A stretch of DNA of 64,000 nucleotides from Aurantimicrobium minutum (GTDB taxonomy: Bacteria; Actinomycetota; Actinomycetes; Actinomycetales; Microbacteriaceae): the NCBI RefSeq assembly GCF_002355535.1, contig NZ_AP017457.1:1364001-1428000 (forward strand). Reading direction: 5' to 3'. A program made the translations under genes and the position numbers. Under the pieces are notes generated by a model that did no database searches, had not been told where the DNA came from, and saw only the letters and a program-made list of their open reading frames with translations. Below are positions 8,007-17,718 of the stretch, piece after piece; position 1 is the stretch's first letter; the number at the start of each line of letters is the position of its first letter.

Positions 8007-9286
8007 GCATCCACCTCACCCTCAAGAGCTCCCACACGAATCTTTTGGAATGCCGTGTAGGTTGCTGCGCAGTCGATGACGGCCAGCTCACGAACAGAGG
8101 CAGGCAGATCGGCATCTGAGGCAAAAGGATCCTCCACAACCAGAGCATCAACGCCCGCGTGCAGGAGTCGAACAGCAAGATCTCGTCGACGATTACCTGA
8201 TGCAATAACGGTGCGCCCCGCTAAACGTTCAAAGGGAACATCCCACAACCAGGATGGATCCTGCCCGTCCGCATGATTGGAATTAATCATGATGATCACA
8301 GGGGTTGGCGCCGGCGGCATGATGTCGAGAAGTTCGCTCCACCCCGCAGGGTTCTTAGCCAGCAGAAGGCGAACTTTGAGTGCACCTGATTTCACGATGG
8401 CATAGCGACCTGAAACTGCCGCCACACTCGACATGAGTTGCACCGCTTTGTCGAGGTCAACCTTGAGCACACTGCACGCTGCAAGTGCCATGGTTGCATT
8501 TGAGGCATTAAAGCGACCCGGCAGATTCAGTTGTGACAGGTCATATTTCTTGCCCTGCGGCGAGACCGCCGTTGCCTGATGCTTTCCGGCGGAGGCCGTC
8601 CACTCGAAAACCCAATCGGGAGTTGGGCGACTGCGTCCACACCCTGAACAGTTCCATGACTTTTCGTCACGGGTGAGCAACGTTCCACACTCAGGACAGA
8701 CAGAAGAATCTGCGGTCCAGGCTTGGCCTGCAGCAACCCACACAATGTTCTTTGCCTTCTCTGCAGCAAAAACAATCATGGGATCATCCGCGTTAGCGAT
8801 GATGAGAACCTCAGGGTTCTGCTCAATCATTTTGCGCCACTTGCGAGCCAGCATGGCCACTTCACTCATCCGGTCCAGCTGGTCACGGCTGAGATTACCC
8901 AAGAGCACAACCTTGGATTGAGTCTCTTTCACGATGCGGGGCAGGTAAGCCTCGTCCACTTCGAGAACAGCCTGAGCACCTGGCTCACCTGTTGCCAAAG
9001 CCCACACGGCACCTTCGGTCATATTGGCACCGGTCGTTGGAGAAGCTACCGGTCCGCCTTGACTCAGTGCAGTGGCAAGTAATCGTGTAGTGGAGGTCTT
9101 TCCATTTGTTGCTGAAACGAGAGCAGCAACACGTCCCTGGGAGAGATGTTCAAGAGCATGAGGAGATATTTTGAGGGCAACTTTGCCGCCAATAATCATT
9201 CCCTCACCACGGCCAGCAAGCCTCGATGTGGCGGCTGCAAGTTTTCCTGCAGAAATCGCCAGACGGGTTCGCAGGGGCGTATTCAC
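8003..9286 (-). CDS. murT: Lipid II isoglutaminyl synthase, Mur ligase subunit MurT
   Basis: The 427-residue protein has a Mur-ligase ATP-binding core (ALVSATNGKTSTTRLLATAL near residue 55) and the C-terminal DUF1727 domain that distinguishes MurT from MurC-F. Between them sits a four-cysteine ribbon (CPEC...CSGC), typical of MurT and likely to bind zinc. With GatD it converts D-Glu to D-isoglutamine on lipid II at the inner face of the membrane. The start is a GTG; TAAAGT six bases upstream suggests a leaderless transcript. The promoter is back-to-back with that of the Lrp gene. Confidence 0.95.
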   Translation of the reverse strand: MNTPLRTRLAISAGKLAAATSRLAGRGEGMIIGGKVALKISPHALEHLSQGRVAALVSATNGKTSTTRLLATALSQGGPVASPTTGANMTEGAVWALATGEPGAQAVLEVDEAYLPRIVKETQSKVVLLGNLSRDQLDRMSEVAMLARKWRKMIEQNPEVLIIANADDPMIVFAAEKAKNIVWVAAGQAWTADSSVCPECGTLLTRDEKSWNCSGCGRSRPTPDWVFEWTASAGKHQATAVSPQGKKYDLSQLNLPGRFNASNATMALAACSVLKVDLDKAVQLMSSVAAVSGRYAIVKSGALKVRLLLAKNPAGWSELLDIMPPAPTPVIIMINSNHADGQDPSWLWDVPFERLAGRTVIASGNRRRDLAVRLLHAGVDALVVEDPFASDADLPASVRELAVIDCAATYTAFQKIRVGALEGEVDA

Positions 9287-9292
9287 CTCTCC

Positions 9293-9304
9293 ACTTTATA
9301 AGCT
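9293..9304. promoter_or_regulatory. Overlapping divergent -10 boxes, murT / lrp-type gene
   Basis: Only 24 bases separate the two start codons. TAAAGT (9298-9293, minus strand) is six bases before the murT GTG, and TAAGCT (9299-9304) is six bases before the regulator ATG. The two hexamers touch. Both genes would be leaderless, and polymerase binding in the two directions should be mutually exclusive or tightly coupled. Confidence 0.5.
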
Positions 9305-9310
9305 CATCTC

Positions 9311-9742
9311 ATGGACAACTTGGACCGTCGCATCATTGATCAATTGCGTCAGAACTCTCGAGCCGCCTATGGAGACATTGGAAGCGTCATTGGGCTCTCT
9401 GCTTCAGCCGTCAAACGTCGTGTCGATCGCTTGATCACTGACGGAGTTATTCGTGGATTCACAATCCACGTTGATCCTTCAGTTGAGGGTCTGGAGACCG
9501 AGGCCTATGTGGAATTGTTCTGCCGTGGCACGGTTGCACCCGATGAGCTTCGCCGACTCCTCGAAGGAGTTCCAGATGTCGTCGATGCGGGTACCGTCTC
9601 TGGAAGCGCTGACGCGATTGTGCACATGCGTAGTCACAATATTGCAAGCCTCGAAGATGCCCTGGAAGCTGTGCGCAACGCCCCAAACGTGGACCACACG
9701 AGAACTTCTATCGTGATGTCGCGGCTCATTTATCGCGAATAG
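9311..9742 (+). CDS. Lrp/AsnC family transcriptional regulator
   Basis: The 143-residue protein has the AsnC-type helix-turn-helix (LDRRIIDQLRQNSRAAYGDIG...SASAVKRRVDRL, residues 3-45) followed by an RAM ligand-binding domain. Lrp proteins form oligomers and respond to amino acids. The genes that follow on the same strand are an FAD oxidoreductase and a LysE-type exporter, so control of amino-acid export is plausible but unproven. Its promoter abuts that of murT, so it may also affect murT-gatD. Confidence 0.9.
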   Translation: MDNLDRRIIDQLRQNSRAAYGDIGSVIGLSASAVKRRVDRLITDGVIRGFTIHVDPSVEGLETEAYVELFCRGTVAPDELRRLLEGVPDVVDAGTVSGSADAIVHMRSHNIASLEDALEAVRNAPNVDHTRTSIVMSRLIYRE

Positions 9743-9775
9743 TTTGTTCCCAAACGTCCCCGCTAGGCTGGAGGA

Positions 9776-11359
9776 ATGAGCAAAGAAGCCTATGACGTCG
9801 TTATCGTTGGCGGGGGTCACAACGGCCTGACCGCCGCCGCCTATTTAGCTAAGACCGGACGGTCTGTTCTTGTGCTGGAGCGAAGTGACCACGTCGGTGG
9901 TGCTGCAATCTCCGCTGAGGCATTTGAGGGCATTGATGCCCGGCTCTCCCGATACAGCTACCTGGTGAGTCTTCTGCCCCAAAAGATCATTGATGATCTT
10001 GGACTGGATGTGAAACTCATTCGCCGCCGCTACTCTTCCTACACTCCTGTGCCCGCAAACCCTGAACTGGGTTTACTTGTCGATAACCAGGATTCTTCTG
10101 CGACAGCGTCCTCGTTCTCTCGCATTGGTGAAGCAGAAGATGCTGCCGGCTTTGAAGCGTTTTATGCCAAGACAATTGAGTTAGCCAAGGCGCTGTGGCC
10201 CACAGTGACTGAGCCTCTCGTCACTCGCTCAGAAGCCAAGCAACTCCTGGGCAACGACGTCGTGTGGGATGAATTTATCGAACGCCCACTGGGTGAAGTT
10301 ATCGAACGTGACATTAAGGGCGACATTGCTCGTGGTGTTGCTTACACTGACGGCATTATCGGAACCTTCGCCGCACCACACGATGCCGGCCTGGATCAAA
10401 ACCGCTGCTTCTTGTATCACGTGATCGGCGGCACCACCGGCGACTGGGATGTGCCGGTAGGCGGCATGGGTGCTGTCTCGGGTGAGATAGCACGCGCCGC
10501 ACGCCAGGCAGGTGCAACCCTGCTCACTGAAGCGGAAGTAACTGCAATTGCTCCAGCCGAATCAATTGGTGACCTCAGTTCTGTGTTCTACACCAAGGAC
10601 GGTCAGGCACACGAAGTCAGCACTCCCTGGGTTCTCGCTAATGTCTCCCCTTGGGTTCTTGCTCAATTGCTCGGCGAAGAACTGGCACCTGAGAAGCGCC
10701 CGGAGGGCGCTCAAGTTAAAGTCAATTTGTTGCTCAAGCGACTTCCCAAACTGGCGGACCCAACTGTTACACCTGAGCAGGCTTTCGGCGGAACCTTCCA
10801 CATCAACGAAACATACGGCCAACTGCAGAAAGCTTTCGAAGAAGCCTCTGCGGGCAAGGTTCCGTCAACCATGCCGTGTGAAATCTATTGCCACTCGCTC
10901 AGTGATCCCAGCATTTTAGGTCCAGAGCTGCGTGCTTCAGGAGCACAGACACTGACTGTGTTTGGTATTCACGCGCCACACTCTCTGGTCAACCGTGAGA
11001 ACAATGATGCCGTTCGAGCACAGCTACAAGAAGCAGTATTGCGCTCACTCAACAGCGTGCTCGCTGAGCCCATCGAAGACGTGCTCATGCGCGATGCCAA
11101 TGGCAACCTCTGTGTTGAAACCAAGACCACACTTGATCTCGAAGATGCCCTCAACATGACCGGTGGAAACATTTTCCACGGCCTGCTCTCCTGGCCCTGG
11201 GTTGAAGATGGGGATGACCTTTCCACTCCCGCTAAGCGTTGGGGTGTCGCAACCGAGTACCCAAGTGTTCTGTTGTGTGGTTCAGGTGCTCGTCGCGGTG
11301 GTGCTGTGTCCGGTATTGGTGGCCACAACGCTGCCATGGCTGTTCTCGAAAGTAACTAG
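9776..11359 (+). CDS. FAD-dependent oxidoreductase, phytoene-desaturase/PYROXD2-like
   Basis: The 527-residue protein begins with a textbook dinucleotide-binding fold, VVIVGGGHNGLTAAAYL (residues 9-25), then VLVLERSDHVGGAA. The C-terminal FAD motif is LLCGSGARRGGAVSGIGGHNAA. The length and the GGGHNGL variant match the crtI-like/PYROXD2 group rather than true carotenoid desaturases, and no carotenoid genes are nearby. Substrate unknown. TAGGCT lies exactly six bases before the ATG; the GGAGGA between them is too close to act as a normal ribosome site and is more likely part of the initially transcribed region. Confidence 0.85.
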   Translation: MSKEAYDVVIVGGGHNGLTAAAYLAKTGRSVLVLERSDHVGGAAISAEAFEGIDARLSRYSYLVSLLPQKIIDDLGLDVKLIRRRYSSYTPVPANPELGLLVDNQDSSATASSFSRIGEAEDAAGFEAFYAKTIELAKALWPTVTEPLVTRSEAKQLLGNDVVWDEFIERPLGEVIERDIKGDIARGVAYTDGIIGTFAAPHDAGLDQNRCFLYHVIGGTTGDWDVPVGGMGAVSGEIARAARQAGATLLTEAEVTAIAPAESIGDLSSVFYTKDGQAHEVSTPWVLANVSPWVLAQLLGEELAPEKRPEGAQVKVNLLLKRLPKLADPTVTPEQAFGGTFHINETYGQLQKAFEEASAGKVPSTMPCEIYCHSLSDPSILGPELRASGAQTLTVFGIHAPHSLVNRENNDAVRAQLQEAVLRSLNSVLAEPIEDVLMRDANGNLCVETKTTLDLEDALNMTGGNIFHGLLSWPWVEDGDDLSTPAKRWGVATEYPSVLLCGSGARRGGAVSGIGGHNAAMAVLESN

Positions 11360-11367
11360 TACTGCCC

Positions 11368-12003
11368 ATGCCTCCCATTGAGAACCTAATTGCGTTCAGC
11401 ATTGCTGCGCTGGTGATCATTTTGATCCCGGGCCCCTCCGTGATGTTCGCGGTCGGGCGCTCTCTTGCCCTGGGCAAGGGCGCCGGTGTTCTGACGGTTG
11501 TCGGAAATGCGATAGGTACCTCAGTCTGGTTAATTGCAGTTGTTCTGGGCTTGGGCGCAATTGTTGCCAGTTCAGAGTTCCTGTTCTATGGCATCAAATA
11601 CTTGGGTGCGGCCTATCTTGCTTATCTCGGCATCCAAGCGTTCCGCCACCGAAAAGACCACGGCTTTGATATTGACGCCAGTGGCCCGCAGCAATCCAAA
11701 CTCAAGACATTGCGTGAAGGATTCTTGGTGGGGATTAGTAACCCCAAAACCATGGTGTTCTTCACAGCTGTACTTCCGGGCTTTGTGGATGTGAAGCAAG
11801 GCAATGTCATGCTGCAATTGCTCATCTTGGGGCTGATCTTCGAAATCATTGGTGTCTTGAGTGACTCGATGTATGCCATTGGGGCTGGTTTGGCGCGCGA
11901 CTGGTTTGCCAAAGACCCCAAGCGTTTAGCTATTGTTCAGGGCACCGGAGGCATCCTGATTATTGGCTTGGCTATCTGGGTAGCCTTCTTCGACACTCTT
12001 TAG
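11368..12003 (+). CDS. LysE/RhtB family amino-acid exporter
   Basis: The 211-residue protein has about six membrane helices and the LysE-family signature [21 protein letters not shown] near residue 20, followed by [21 protein letters not shown], also diagnostic. It exports amino acids or derivatives across the inner membrane. It starts nine bases after the oxidoreductase stop and is probably in one unit with it and the Lrp regulator. The stop overlaps the end of the convergent E2 gene by four bases. Confidence 0.9.
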   Translation: MPPIENLIAFSIAALVIILIPGPSVMFAVGRSLALGKGAGVLTVVGNAIGTSVWLIAVVLGLGAIVASSEFLFYGIKYLGAAYLAYLGIQAFRHRKDHGFDIDASGPQQSKLKTLREGFLVGISNPKTMVFFTAVLPGFVDVKQGNVMLQLLILGLIFEIIGVLSDSMYAIGAGLARDWFAKDPKRLAIVQGTGGILIIGLAIWVAFFDTL

Positions 12004-13397
12004 TCAAGAAGTAGAGCAGGCTCTTCGACCACGCTGGCCACGTCAGCCAAGAAGCGGCTGGCCACGTCACCATCAACCACGCGGTGGTCAAAGCTGGCAC
12101 CCAAGGTGGTGACGAAACGTGGACGAACCTCACCGTCAACAACCCACGGCTTTTGCTTGATTGTTCCCAGGGCAAGAATGCCCACTTCGCCTGGGTTCAA
12201 GATGGGGGTTCCAGTGTCCATGCCGAACACACCAATGTTGGTCACGGTGATTGTTCCACCAGCCATGTCAGCAGGGGAGGTCTTACCGTCACGAGCATCC
12301 AGGGTGAGCTTCTCGAGAGCTTGAGCGAGCTCAAGAAGGCTCATCTCTTGAGAGTCTTTAACGTTGGGAACAATGAGACCACGCGGTGTGGCAGCAGCAA
12401 CACCTAAGTTCACATAGCGGTGAACAATAATCTCTTTGTCGGTCCAGGTGGAGTTCACGGTGGGGTTACGTCGCACTGCCCAGATGATGGCCTTGGCCAG
12501 AATCAGCAGTGGCGACACCTTCACACCTGCAAAGTCAGGAGAGTTCTTCAAACGCTTGACGAACTCCATCGTGCGGGTGGCATCAACATCAACGAAGACG
12601 GAGACGTGTGGAGCAGTGAATGCGCTCTGAACCATCGCCGTGGCGATGGCTTTGCGCACGCCCTTAACGGGGATGCGCTCTTCGCGCTCTTCAGGCCATT
12701 CAGGAGTTTGAATGTTGCGGAAAACGGATGCTTGTGAAGCGTGGCGAATCACGTCATCGCGGGTGATTTCTCCAGCAATACCGGTTGCCTGAACCTCTGC
12801 GAGGTTCACATCTAGGTCCTTGGCCAGCTTGCGAATAGGTGGCTTCGCAATGACCGGAACGGCTTCCGTCACAGGCAAAGAAGCGGGACGCTTAGCAACA
12901 GGAGCAGGTGCTACCGCCTGTGGCGCGGGAGTCACAACAGCAGGTGCTGCCGGAGGGGTTGGTGCGGGTGCGTTTCCGCCACGGCGACGGCGCGTGGCGG
13001 CGTGGCCGCCAACCCCGTAACCGACGAGAACACTTCCGGAGGCTTCGTCCTTTGCATCCTTGGCGCCATCCATCTCGCTGTCAGCGGTGACGAACACTTC
13101 GTTCGCCATCGCTGCCTGAGCGAGGGTGGGAGTGGGCGCGGTCAGCATGGAGTCGCCGGCAGAAGAAATGGTGATGATGGCGGTGCCAACCTCGACGGTT
13201 TCTCCCTCTTGTGCAAGCAGTTCACTGACCTGACCCTCATAAGGACTAGGCAGTTCAACTAGGGACTTGGCCGTCTCAATCTCAACCAAGATGTCATTGA
13301 TGGCGACGGAGTCGCCAGGCTTGACCTTCCAGGAAACAATTTCTGCCTCTGTGAGGCCTTCACCCACGTCCGGGAGATAGAACTTAGATACCGTCAT
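12000..13397 (-). CDS. bkdC: Branched-chain 2-oxoacid dehydrogenase E2 (dihydrolipoamide acyltransferase)
   Basis: The 465-residue protein has a lipoyl domain (residues 1-78, lipoylated lysine in [12 protein letters not shown]), an Ala/Pro linker, a peripheral-subunit binding domain ([24 protein letters not shown]) and the catalytic domain ending in FDHRVVDGD, whose histidine and aspartate perform acyl transfer. It is the core of the complex that turns branched-chain 2-oxoacids into acyl-CoAs, the primers of iso/anteiso fatty acids. It follows the E1 genes in one operon. AGGAG upstream of the ATG is a good ribosome site. No E3 gene is present in the window. Confidence 0.93.
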   Translation of the reverse strand: MTVSKFYLPDVGEGLTEAEIVSWKVKPGDSVAINDILVEIETAKSLVELPSPYEGQVSELLAQEGETVEVGTAIITISSAGDSMLTAPTPTLAQAAMANEVFVTADSEMDGAKDAKDEASGSVLVGYGVGGHAATRRRRGGNAPAPTPPAAPAVVTPAPQAVAPAPVAKRPASLPVTEAVPVIAKPPIRKLAKDLDVNLAEVQATGIAGEITRDDVIRHASQASVFRNIQTPEWPEEREERIPVKGVRKAIATAMVQSAFTAPHVSVFVDVDATRTMEFVKRLKNSPDFAGVKVSPLLILAKAIIWAVRRNPTVNSTWTDKEIIVHRYVNLGVAAATPRGLIVPNVKDSQEMSLLELAQALEKLTLDARDGKTSPADMAGGTITVTNIGVFGMDTGTPILNPGEVGILALGTIKQKPWVVDGEVRPRFVTTLGASFDHRVVDGDVASRFLADVASVVEEPALLLD

Positions 13398-13407
13398 CTG
13401 GTCACTC

Positions 13408-14388
13408 CTAGTAACTCAGCACTCGGTCGACAGCGTCGAGGACGCGGTCCGAGTCGGGCAGGTAGATGGCCTCGAGCTTTGCTGGAGGGAAGGGGGTGTC
13501 GAAACCGGTCACGCGCAACACGGGTGCTTCAAGAGAGTAGAAGGCCTTCTCTGTGATGGTGGCAGCAACCTCGGAAGCCAGGCTCACATTGCCGGGGGCT
13601 TCCTGAGCAATCACACAACGACCGGTCTTGCGAACAGATTCCAAAACGGGCGCGTAATCAATCGGTGAAAGTGAGCGCAGGTCGATTACTTCCAAGCTCA
13701 TGCCTTCCTGGGCAGCGACCTCTGCTGCTTGCAGCAGAACGCTGACCATAGCTCCATGACCAACAACGGTCACGTCGGTTCCTTGGCGCACGACTCGTGA
13801 TGCATGCAGCGGGAAGTTTGATGCTGAGGTGTCAACATCTGCCTTGGGCCAATAACGGCTCATCGGCTCGAAGAAAATCACAGGGTCGTTGGACTGGATA
13901 GATTCTTGAATCATCCAATAGGCATCGTGAGGATTGCTGGGGCTGACCACGCGCAAACCTGCGGTGTGCAAGAAGTATGCCTCGTTGCTTTCCTGGTGGT
14001 GCTCCACAGCTCCAATGTGACCGCCGTAAGGAATACGAATCACGACCGGGAACTGCATGGCGCCCTCGTGACGGTTAGTGAGCTTCGCCAGTTGGCTGGT
14101 GATCTGGTCGAATGCGGGATACACAAATCCGTTGAACTGAATCTCAACAACAGGGCGGTAGCCACGCATGGCCAATCCAATTGCTGTGCCCACGATTCCG
14201 GATTCAGCGAGCGGGGTATCGAGGACGCGGTTTGCACCGAATTCCTGCTTGAGTCCTTCGGTGACACGGAAGACACCACCGAGGGTTCCAATGTCTTCAC
14301 CCATCATGATGACCTTGGGGTCATTGAGCATGGCCTGACGCAGACCCAGGTTAATGGCCTTACCTAATGGAAGGTTTTCAATAGCCAC
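13408..14388 (-). CDS. bkdB: 2-oxoacid dehydrogenase E1 component, beta subunit
   Basis: The 326-residue protein has the transketolase pyrimidine-binding domain ([36 protein letters not shown]) and the C-terminal transketolase domain. With E1alpha it forms the thiamine-diphosphate decarboxylase of the branched-chain complex. The start codon is GTG and overlaps the E1alpha stop by one base (TAGTG), so the subunits are translationally coupled. Branched-chain rather than pyruvate specificity is inferred from the split alpha/beta form typical of actinobacterial Bkd enzymes. Confidence 0.92.
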   Translation of the reverse strand: MAIENLPLGKAINLGLRQAMLNDPKVIMMGEDIGTLGGVFRVTEGLKQEFGANRVLDTPLAESGIVGTAIGLAMRGYRPVVEIQFNGFVYPAFDQITSQLAKLTNRHEGAMQFPVVIRIPYGGHIGAVEHHQESNEAYFLHTAGLRVVSPSNPHDAYWMIQESIQSNDPVIFFEPMSRYWPKADVDTSASNFPLHASRVVRQGTDVTVVGHGAMVSVLLQAAEVAAQEGMSLEVIDLRSLSPIDYAPVLESVRKTGRCVIAQEAPGNVSLASEVAATITEKAFYSLEAPVLRVTGFDTPFPPAKLEAIYLPDSDRVLDAVDRVLSY

Positions 14389-15524
14389 TAGTGACCACCT
14401 CCCTGCTCGTCTAAGGATGCTTCATAGGCAGCCAGCCACGCGCTTTGCTCTGCAGTGACCGGGTGTGGGTCAGTGTAGACATGGGTGAACATGCTGGCAG
14501 GTTCAGGATTAGGAAGCTCGATGGTGCGGCGGCGAATATCGCTAGCGAAGTCAGCTGCCTCCTGGTGAACTTCATCAAAGAAGGACTGGGGTGCACCAGC
14601 GTTGCGCAGGAATGCTTCCAAACGGCTGATGGGGTCGCGGGCGATCCAAGAATCCAGCTCCGCATCGGTGCGGTATTTGGTGGGATCATCACTCGAGGTG
14701 TGTGCGCCAATGCGGTAGGTGTGTGCCTCAATCAGGCTTGGACCTTTACCGCTGCGGGCATCATCGAGCTGCTTGGCTGTTACCGCGTAGCTCGCAAAGA
14801 CGTCATTACCGTCCACCTGAACGCCAGGGATGCCGAAGCCTTCACCGCGCTTGTACAGCGGAACACGTGCTTGAGTGCTGACCGGGACCGAGATAGCCCA
14901 GTGGTTGTTTTGCACAAAGAACACCTGAGGAGTTTGATAGCTGGCAGCGAAGACAAAGGCTTCGCTGACGTCACCCTGGCTTGTGGCGCCGTCACCAAAG
15001 TACACAATGACTGCCTGGTCGGTGTCGGGGTTTCCGGTGTTGGTGGTGCCATCAAAGTTGATGCCCATGCCGTATCCGGTGGCATGCAGTGCCTGAGAAC
15101 CAATCACGAGGGTATAAATGTGGAAGTTCTTGTAGGCAGGGTTGGTGGGATCCCAGCCGCCGTGCGTCAATCCGCGAAGAACACGGATGATGTCTAAGAC
15201 ATCAATGCCACGAATCATGCCGATGGCATGCTCGCGGTAAGCAGGGAAAATGTGGTCTTGGTCTTTGGTGGCGTGAGCTGAACCAACCTGTGCACCCTCT
15301 TGACCGTGGCTTGGAACCCATAACGCGAGTTGTCCCTGTCGTTGCAGGTTGGTTGCTTCAGTATCGAAACGACGAATGACAACCATGTCGCGGTAGAACT
15401 TGCGGTGATCAGCCTCAGTCAGTCGCTGAAAGTAAGGCATGAACTCTTCAGCGCTCTCGCTGGGAGCAAAGTTACCTTCGGGCGTGAGGAACTGCACCAT
15501 GGGATCTAAAGTCTCATCGGCCAT
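14388..15524 (-). CDS. bkdA: 2-oxoacid dehydrogenase E1 component, alpha subunit
   Basis: The 378-residue protein carries the thiamine-diphosphate motif YFGDGATSQGDVSEAFVFAASYQTPQVFFVQNN in abbreviated form GDG...NN around residues 175-205, and the phosphorylation-loop-like YRIGAHTSSDDPTKYR. It is the first gene of the E1alpha-E1beta-E2 operon. TAGATT lies six bases before the ATG, pointing to a leaderless message. Its role is decarboxylation of the 2-oxoacid and transfer of the acyl group to the E2 lipoyl arm. Confidence 0.92.
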   Translation of the reverse strand: MADETLDPMVQFLTPEGNFAPSESAEEFMPYFQRLTEADHRKFYRDMVVIRRFDTEATNLQRQGQLALWVPSHGQEGAQVGSAHATKDQDHIFPAYREHAIGMIRGIDVLDIIRVLRGLTHGGWDPTNPAYKNFHIYTLVIGSQALHATGYGMGINFDGTTNTGNPDTDQAVIVYFGDGATSQGDVSEAFVFAASYQTPQVFFVQNNHWAISVPVSTQARVPLYKRGEGFGIPGVQVDGNDVFASYAVTAKQLDDARSGKGPSLIEAHTYRIGAHTSSDDPTKYRTDAELDSWIARDPISRLEAFLRNAGAPQSFFDEVHQEAADFASDIRRRTIELPNPEPASMFTHVYTDPHPVTAEQSAWLAAYEASLDEQGGGH

Positions 15525-15632
15525 GTACCCAATCTATCCCGTCTCAGGGGTCCTAACTGGTAGGTCTTCTACAATCTCTTGCCAAAACCCTAGGAGCTAC
15601 TCACTAAATCGGAGAACTGAGAGAATAAGAGC

Positions 15633-16031
15633 ATGAAGTCTTTTTCTCTTTCTGTCGTGATCAACGCGATTGCGCTCTGGCTGACCACTGTCTTGCTGCC
15701 CGAGAACCTCTGGATCATTCCCCGTGACCAACAGGCGATTGGTCATATTCTCACCTTGGCTTTTGTTGCCATTGTTTTCGGTTTTGTCAACGGAACTGTG
15801 GGTCGAGTACTTCGTTTCCTCGCATTCCCACTGTTTATCTTGACCCTCGGATTTATGGCCTTGGTTGTCAACGGTCTTCTTTTGATGTTTGTTGCTTGGT
15901 TGACTCAAGTCTTCGGATTTGGTTACGGCCTCGAGGTCGCTGGCTTCTGGGCTGGCTTCTGGGCTGCCCTAGTCCTCTCGATCATCAGCTGGCTTCTCGG
16001 ACTTATTCTGCGTCCAGCAGCTAAGGCTTAA
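15633..16031 (+). CDS. Small four-helix membrane protein, 'phage holin family' type
   Basis: The 132-residue protein has four hydrophobic segments and matches the Phage_holin_4_2 (PF04020) family, widely present as a single chromosomal gene in bacteria without any phage. No phage genes lie nearby, so lysis is not implied; a role in membrane homeostasis is possible but unknown. GAGAAT is six bases before the ATG. Confidence 0.75.
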   Translation: MKSFSLSVVINAIALWLTTVLLPENLWIIPRDQQAIGHILTLAFVAIVFGFVNGTVGRVLRFLAFPLFILTLGFMALVVNGLLLMFVAWLTQVFGFGYGLEVAGFWAGFWAALVLSIISWLLGLILRPAAKA

Positions 16032-16037
16032 TTTCTT

Positions 16038-17378
16038 TCACTGCACACGGTCACCACGAAATGTGGTGACCGTTGCTGTTCCACGCATGTGCTGGGATAG
16101 CCGGTGCTGTTGTGTAGATAGTTTGTTGTCGGTGCTTCGGTCCATGACCGCACCTGTCTCGATGTAGCGGGAAAGGTTGTGTGCTGGTAGCACTTGATCC
16201 CTGGGTGCACTCGTACCCGAATACAGAGAACGCCTCACAGTGAGATGTGTAGCCACTGCCACCGGCGCAGCAACGCCACTGAGGGATGGAATGACGTCTT
16301 CACTATGTTCGACTGACACAACATGAACATCTTCCGGAATCTCAATATGGTGCAGTGGTGCTCCCACCGTCACCACATCACTGACTCGATACTTCCCTGA
16401 GGCTGCCAGCTGTGCTGCAATCAATCCGCCCTGAGAGTGGCCTACAAGAATGACATTGTCGCTAGCGGTGATTCCGGCTTCTCGCATTGCTAAAACTGCG
16501 GCACGATAACTTCCCGAATCCAGCTGTGCAATCGAGTGCATATTGCTGGTCATGTCCCACGGTTCACTACCTGGTTCAACACCAGCATCAATGGTTCCGC
16601 CGAGATACACCACATAGCCGCTGTCATAGCGTTCGATGCGGATTTGTTCGGCGCCGTCCTCGGCTCGAGGTATTCGTGAAATAACGTCCTGATATCCCTG
16701 CGGTGCCGATACGGTGAATTGTGACACTTCGCGAACTCGCACTGGAGTCTCTTGCAAGGTCCCTGTCCCAATAAGACCTAACCCGGCAATGACTCCTGTG
16801 GCTACAGCATCTTCACCAGAAAAGATTCCATCTCGAGATGGTTTGGGCAACCCAACAACCCCTGCCACGAAATCATCGGTACCCGAGACAAGATGTGCAG
16901 TTGCTGTCACGACTAACGAAGCACTCAATACCTGCCCTGAGTCAGGCAATCTCTTCTCGAACTGAGTCAGAAATCCGTCATAGGCACTTACAGGTGCAAT
17001 GCGTCGTGCTGCAGCCAATCCCAGCACGATAGCCACGCCACCAATAATGGCGGGGCCATAGGCAGCCACCAGAGCCGGCATTGCTCGGCCAAGGTTCCAC
17101 AACAGCGTGGAACTGATTTCTTCCGTGACGCCGCGAAGATATAACTCCCGTTGGGCATACTGCCTAGAACCCTCAGCAGCTTTAGCTGCGAGATCTTTTA
17201 CTCGGCGAGCGCACTGAGAAGTTCGATGAAAACAGCCTTGCAATGATGCAGAGGTGTAGGAGGAGGGAAGTACCCGGGAAAGGGCCTGCTCAAGTTCTGC
17301 TACCCGAGCGTGCAATCTGGCGGAGAGATCATCGAGGATGACGGTGTCTACTGCAGTGCTGGTGCTCGTTCGCATCAT
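16038..17378 (-). CDS. Exported or membrane-associated alpha/beta hydrolase with helical N-terminus
   Basis: From the ATG at 17378 the protein has 446 residues. Residues 1-90 are helical and charged, residues about 100-125 form a hydrophobic segment (AYGPAIIGGVAIVLGLAAA), and the C-terminal half is a lipase-like domain with the nucleophile elbow VILVGHSQGGLIAAQL. The start overlaps the stop of a small WXG-like gene as ATGA; the frame is open 11 codons further. The combination of WXG-like partner, helical head and hydrolase resembles type VII-associated effectors, but no secretion genes are in the window. Substrate unknown. Confidence 0.7.
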   Translation of the reverse strand: MMRTSTSTAVDTVILDDLSARLHARVAELEQALSRVLPSSYTSASLQGCFHRTSQCARRVKDLAAKAAEGSRQYAQRELYLRGVTEEISSTLLWNLGRAMPALVAAYGPAIIGGVAIVLGLAAARRIAPVSAYDGFLTQFEKRLPDSGQVLSASLVVTATAHLVSGTDDFVAGVVGLPKPSRDGIFSGEDAVATGVIAGLGLIGTGTLQETPVRVREVSQFTVSAPQGYQDVISRIPRAEDGAEQIRIERYDSGYVVYLGGTIDAGVEPGSEPWDMTSNMHSIAQLDSGSYRAAVLAMREAGITASDNVILVGHSQGGLIAAQLAASGKYRVSDVVTVGAPLHHIEIPEDVHVVSVEHSEDVIPSLSGVAAPVAVATHLTVRRSLYSGTSAPRDQVLPAHNLSRYIETGAVMDRSTDNKLSTQQHRLSQHMRGTATVTTFRGDRVQ

Positions 17379-17635
17379 CCTGGATGCTCCAGTGCAGCAA
17401 GGATCTCCCACTTCGCCTGACGTAACTCAGAAATGATGTCCTCAACCTGAGCGTCATAGGCGACTCTGGCGCTTCCCCACCACAGTGGATCGGGAACACC
17501 GTTGTGGAGGGTATGAATACTGGCGTCAATGGTGGCTACGAGGTCCTGCCAGATCATGCGTGTCTGGGGTGGCAGGGTGAGCGGTATGAAGTCGTCGGGC
17601 ACGGGAACTACTGTGCTGGAACAATGCTGTGGCAC
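17375..17635 (-). CDS. Small WXG100-like helical protein
   Basis: The 86-residue protein (GTG start) is predicted to be two helices around DPLWWGSARVAYDAQ, whose W-x-G turn between helices is the hallmark of WXG100 proteins. These act as partners of larger type VII-secreted proteins. It is coupled to the downstream hydrolase by an ATGA overlap. The start is uncertain: no good -10 or ribosome site precedes the GTG, and internal GTG (17602) or ATG codons could be used. Family assignment is by motif only. Confidence 0.55.
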   Translation of the reverse strand: MPQHCSSTVVPVPDDFIPLTLPPQTRMIWQDLVATIDASIHTLHNGVPDPLWWGSARVAYDAQVEDIISELRQAKWEILAALEHPG

Positions 17636-17718
17636 AACTGTCTCATGGTGTTTCTGTGGAAAGGATTGCCGCGCTCTGCCTGTGAAGGGATGTCCTAAAT
17701 GTTTGGGAGAATAGAGGT

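Noticed and set aside
15633-16031. Prophage because of a 'phage holin family' protein
   Set aside because: No integrase, capsid, endolysin or att-like repeats are nearby; the family is a common housekeeping membrane protein. The same applies to 31370-31792.
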